12,079 bases of DNA from Physocladia obscura (Eukaryota; Chytridiomycota; Chytridiomycetes; Chytridiales; Chytriomycetaceae): positions 1 to 12,079 of the forward strand of contig JADGJH010001078.1 of assembly GCA_027596945.1 (NCBI GenBank), given 5' to 3'. Below, one piece after another: positions 8,575 to 12,079 of the stretch. The position numbers and the translations under genes were made by a program. Under the pieces are notes generated by a model, which worked only from the letters and a program-made list of their open reading frames with translations, was not told the origin of the DNA and searched no databases. The stretch's first letter is position 1; each line of letters starts with the position of its first letter.

Positions 8575-9414
8575 GTCTAAGCTGCAATTTAACTAACCTT
8601 TATACTGATGCTTTTTAAATGATAGTGCTTTACTTAACGCTTACTTTGCCGGGTCGTTTCGAATGTTTTGGAGAATTGACTTTGATTTGTTGGATTGAAC
8701 ATGTGACAATGTGAACTCGCTTTATTGACTTATTCTCAATTTTATAGAAGATGTCAGCCAAATCCTGGAGACGCATCCAGAAAATAGTATAACGCGAATC
8801 TGTTCCGAATGTCCGACATCCTAAAATACAGAGCAATTAAATCCTCAACCGCAGCTGAAACTCCAAAAACACGTCTATTTTCGGAAATCATAGTAGCAGT
8901 GCGAAATTCACGATGATTCGATCATTTCATCCCATGACAAACAAGCTCGTCTACCAATTTTTGTCGTTCAATGGATTTCTAACACGCGATTTAATTGAAT
9001 CCAATCCGAATCGATCTTTCCACTCCAAGTACGTCTTGTACGCCGAATTAATTATGAAATTTATGAAGTGTACCGCCGTCTTCCATTCATAGATCAGGTA
9101 TCCATCCAGGTTTGACTTTGATTCACCGAATGGATCTGGAGATGAGCAGCTGAACAAAATCCCGGTCAAGCAATAAATAAGTCCGTCAGGATGAATTCTA
9201 AACGCATGAAAACATTAAGAACTTTGGTGACCCCATTATCGCACAATTCGTCTAATGGAATTGTTGCAGAGCAAAGTGTCACTGAGATTTTGTTAGACTC
9301 CGGATTGCGAGGAATCGAAACCGGCATTGGTTTAGACAAGTACATGCGAGTTGATTTCGGCGGGCCTGGATAAAAACTTCCGGTTTAATGCAAGGAAGAA
9401 TTTTTGTTTATTGA
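8575..9414. other. Stretch without a supported gene
   Basis: Several frames of 60-100 codons occur on both strands. The most protein-like is the plus frame 8859-9178, which has one internal TAG at 9090-9092 and contains FDFDSPNGSGDEQLNKI. Another plus frame, 9191-9373, contains EILLDSG, which superficially resembles a retroelement protease D-S-G, but the flanking residues do not fit. None reaches a level I can support as a gene. Old transposon or gene debris is plausible. Confidence 0.35.
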
Positions 9415-9690
9415 GCTCATGTAGTTTACACCAGATCGGTTCAACAACGCAGTTGAATATCTCACTTGGCGCTTGCGCAGTTAACAGAGATTTAAGCTAT
9501 GGAGCGGCTGAATAAACTTGTCTCCAATGTCTATTAAATATTTGGTAACAGTCCCCTTGGCTATGAAAAAGTTAGTTTGATGCTTTGCGGATTCTTTTTT
9601 CCCAAAAGTATTCAGCGTTGTCGTTGTTTTTCGTAGAAATCAAATTGCGATCATCTGTGTAGCTCGCATAGCCAATTATTTTAAAACAAG
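9415..9690 (-). mobile_element. Possible degenerate Ty1/copia RNase H fragment
   Basis: On the minus strand two short blocks resemble the copia RNase H region in the right order. KIIGYASYTDDRNLIST (about 9638-9690) recalls the G-Y-x-D-A...D-R-x-S-T block. AQAPSEIFNCVVEPIWCKL, then HEL (about 9415-9475), recalls the S-x-E-A-E-Y...E-A-I-W-L-x-x-L-x-E-L block. The frame between them is broken by stops and shifts, the first catalytic Asp is missing, and no reverse transcriptase, integrase or LTR could be found nearby. This is recognition by eye of weak motifs, and it may be chance. Confidence 0.22.
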
Positions 9691-9699
9691 GGTGTTTTT

Positions 9700-10060
9700 G
9701 AGCATTTGTTTGACTCCACCTCAACTTTTTGTTTACCAACACAACAAACGAAATTCATAATCATGCTCGAAAGAGAATTTAACCGCTCTGAATTAATGTG
9801 TTTGTATACTGTTGATTTCATTTACTTTGTCCTTTCGTTGTTTAACTGCTGTTTTAGATTGAGGAACTTAATCCAATGCCCAATCAGCAGCTTGTAATGA
9901 GAGCTCAAGTGAGCATCCAATTTCATGGACTTCTTAGTTTCAATGCGAATCAAGATTTAAAAGGTGGATGAATCAATTCTCACTCCAAAATTTTTAAAAT
10001 TCCTACTCACTTCAAAAACAATTATAAATTAACGCAAGAATTTTAATAGCAATTTATTTG
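9700..10060. other. Stretch without a supported gene
   Basis: A plus-strand segment at 9858-9962 reads open for 35 codons after a good-looking 3' splice site (TTTAACTGCTGTTTTAG ending at 9857) and could be a small exon or a relic. No partner exon can be fixed. Otherwise nothing is recognised. Confidence 0.3.
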
Positions 10061-10063
10061 TAA

Positions 10064-10798
10064 ATGATTTTAATTGGAATCAAGTTATCATGTTCATCTG
10101 AAAGGTTCAAGATCCGCCACAGACTGAAGGCATTTGGTCAAATTTCAATCAAGGTTGGCTGCAATTTTCATAAACAAGAAAGAGTTTTGCCAAATAATAT
10201 AGGACTAGAAGAAATGCTTTTGCCAAGTGAATGTATTGTGAAAATTTCTCAAAAAGACATCAATGCCTTGACCCGAACAGCCAAAACGACTGGAGTACCA
10301 TATTTAAATCGCCTTTCACGAGCATTGGGAAAGCGTACAGTTTTAAATGCCAATTAATTTGAGGTGACGAGCATAAAGTAATTGATAGATCCGATATGCG
10401 CAATACCATTAGCCAAAGAAAATATATTCAAATGCCGCGATGGTTTGAAAGACTATTTCCTTTCGTCCATGAACAACGAAAGTAAGAGCGTTGCATTGCC
10501 AGCTTACTTCGATGACTGCTTCGCATAATTATTTGCGTCACCCGATAACACCAGTTGCAGGCACGGGACATTTTTAGGTCATTTCGAAATTGAGACTTTC
10601 GATTCAAACGAAACGGTAATAAATGAATGCCGTGTCAATAATCGACTGGGTTTTTTTTGGCGCTTGCATGTTTTCTGTTTGAAGTTCACGAGTCGTACGC
10701 GAGTTTTTTTTGTGAATCTTGAAGTTGATAGCCAGAAAGCAAACAGGGCTTCATCAGAAGCAGTCGATTTGAAAATATACGGCAAATTGTTCCTGTAA
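10064..10798 (+). pseudogene. Probable decayed protein-coding sequence, unknown family
   Basis: A single plus-strand frame runs 245 codons with only three internal stops, all TAA (10355-10357, 10379-10381 and 10526-10528), where about 14 would be expected in random sequence of this composition. The longest open part is 10064-10357 (97 codons from an ATG); the last is 10529-10798 (89 codons plus stop). The residues look protein-like, for example DGLKDYFLSSMNNESK and VFFVNLEVDSQKANR, but I recognise no domain. A neighbouring frame, about 10773-10934, then opens with GEDVPDKKHMVSELLTLK, consistent with a shift. An intron-containing live gene is not excluded, but no set of splice sites removes all stops convincingly. 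Confidence 0.33.
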
Positions 10799-10934
10799 GG
10801 GCGAAGACGTTCCAGATAAGAAGCACATGGTATCAGAGTTACTCACATTGAAGGTATCAAAAAAAAAAGGGTTTTCCAGATTATTATTACCGAGTCCAAG
10901 AGCACAAAAAAAAGATGTTACAATAAATGTTTAA

Positions 10935-11900
10935 ACAGAAGACTTGAATATCCTTCTTTTTTGAGGTGAAAAACATTGATTGCAAGTTTTCTAATTCGAT
11001 CCTCGTCATGAATTTCGACTGTTTTTCACTTAAATTTCGATTTAAATGATGATTGAAAGCTAGAGAAGTAGAGCATGGCAGGTGGGGATGGAGTTAAAAT
11101 GAGATTGGGCTGAAGAAAATGAAACTGCAAGGAAACTGGAATTCGACATACTAAAATCAAACACCATCCCGACGAGTCTAAATTCCAAGAAATAGTCGTG
11201 AGCTGCAGACTTTCCGTATTTGTAATCGAAATGATGTATTGAATTGGTACCCCAGAGCCAGTGGTCAGAACAGATTCAGTAATGGTCGATCTAAATCGCT
11301 TCCTCACAAACAAACGAAAATATAAAACTGTACTTCCATATCGTGGTTATTAGTTTCACACTTCCATATTCCAATGAGACTCCAATGAGTCACGAATGAA
11401 AAAAAAAAGGACCTTCAACAATATTCCAATTCCGCGAACGAATTATTCGCTGCGATATGCGTGCGATTAGCGCCGAGCAAAGATTGTTCGAGTCTTTAAA
11501 AGTATACGGAATGTAGTGAGAACTTTTGCATGGTTTTATTCAAGAACTGGCCAACAAATATCTGATCCCGAACGTTCCCACTTGACACTACTGGCAGAAT
11601 AAACTGCAATCGATTTCCAAAAGAAACTTGAGACATATTTCGAGCTATTTGAGTGACTATTCCACGTCTTCGCGATTCAATTTCCTTCGATCGACTTGCT
11701 GCAATTATTTTTCGCAACTACAAATACGAATTTTAGCTTGTGGACCACGAAGGCAAAAGGATTGCCTTAAAGATTGCTGCGCAACAACTCTTATTTGCAG
11801 TAAAGTAATAGCCTGACAGTTGTGGGGAAAAAATGGTGGAAGAAAAAGAGCGCGTTGTATTGTCCATTCATTTTCACGAAATTTGAATTTTACAAAGAGA
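10935..11900. other. Stretch without a supported gene
   Basis: Minus-strand frames of 95 codons (11026-11313) and 73 codons (11496-11717) are open, in different frames and without ATG-defined ends I can trust. The second follows a TAG directly and contains EIESRRRGIVTQIARNM, which looks plausible but matches nothing I know. These lengths are expected by chance in about 1 kb of AT-rich sequence. No RNA gene was found. Confidence 0.4.
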
Positions 11901-11907
11901 CATATTG

Positions 11908-11985
11908 TATATAAAGGTGCATTTAGATAGTTTTAAAATACCTGTAACAATGACTGAGTTACCTTTTTTTTTTTTTTTTTTTTTT
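11908..11985 (+). promoter_or_regulatory. TATA-like box followed by a 22-base T run at the right edge
   Basis: TATATAAAG lies at 11908-11916, and an unbroken run of 22 T lies at 11964-11985. Poly(dT) tracts near a TATA element are common in fungal promoters and disfavour nucleosomes, so this may be the promoter of a gene beyond the window. Alternatively the run is a poly(A) tail relic, read on the minus strand, of a retroposed sequence lying to the right. Confidence 0.25.
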
Positions 11986-12079
11986 ATTACCAGCCGCAAA
12001 AATTTGGAGTAAATACCACAAAAATAACACCCCCCGTTAAAGCGAATTTTAATTTTTAATAAAAAAATAAAACGGGCCA

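Noticed and set aside
8113..9160. A fourth copy of the 1-kb repeat after copy 3
   Set aside because: TATGACCAGAGTCAA near 8364 lies about 1,041 bases after a similar TATGACAGTCAA at 7325, but no other landmark follows in order.
9841..9900. Copia-like HW...LRYLKGT block on the minus strand
   Set aside because: Only HW and a few residues match, and it is about 200 bases from the GY block where about 100 would be expected.
11466..11475. ATTAGCGCCG, also present at 271-280 in the upstream tandem repeat
   Set aside because: A single shared 10-mer without flanking similarity is expected by chance in a window of this size.
11460..11500. tRNA-like B box (TGTTCGAGTC)
   Set aside because: No A box at a suitable distance and no acceptor stem can be paired.
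1..12079. CRISPR array, rRNA genes, riboswitches, bacterial operon features
   Set aside because: No regularly spaced short identical repeats or recognisable rRNA sequence; the window is eukaryotic.

Overview
The window looks like nuclear DNA from a fungus. It carries one convincing protein-coding gene: a Zn(II)2Cys6 (Gal4-type) zinc cluster joined to a fungal-specific transcription factor domain, a pairing known only from fungi. The gene has three short introns with fungal-style splice sites, one with a clear TACTAAT branch point. The sequence is AT-rich. I cannot place the lineage more exactly.

Layout. (1) 1-736: upstream region of the regulator gene. Its first 320 bases hold a diverged tandem repeat of about 150-160 bases that the window start cuts into, and several short upstream ORFs lie just before the start codon. 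(2) 737-4022, + strand: the regulator gene, four exons, 1,033 predicted residues, followed by overlapping AATAAA signals. (3) 4023 to about 5230: no gene seen; one perfect inverted repeat resembling a pair of bZIP half-sites. (4) About 5230-8112: three diverged direct repeats with a period close to 1,040 bases. Each carries, on the minus strand, a relic of the same short reading frame. The middle copy is open for 106 codons; the outer copies have stops or frameshifts. (5) About 8095-10934: plus-strand frames with unusually few stops (8095-8574 and 10064-10798) that look like decayed coding sequence of unknown identity, with a possible Ty1/copia RNase H trace on the minus strand near 9415-9690. 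(6) 10935-12079: no supported gene; near the right edge a TATATAAAG box and a 22-base T run.

Taken together this is an expressed-looking regulator gene next to about 8 kb of gene-poor, repeat-derived DNA. Nothing shows that the regulator controls anything else in the window. The triplicated minus-strand family is the most unusual item: I do not recognise the protein, but its frame is shared between copies at the amino-acid level.
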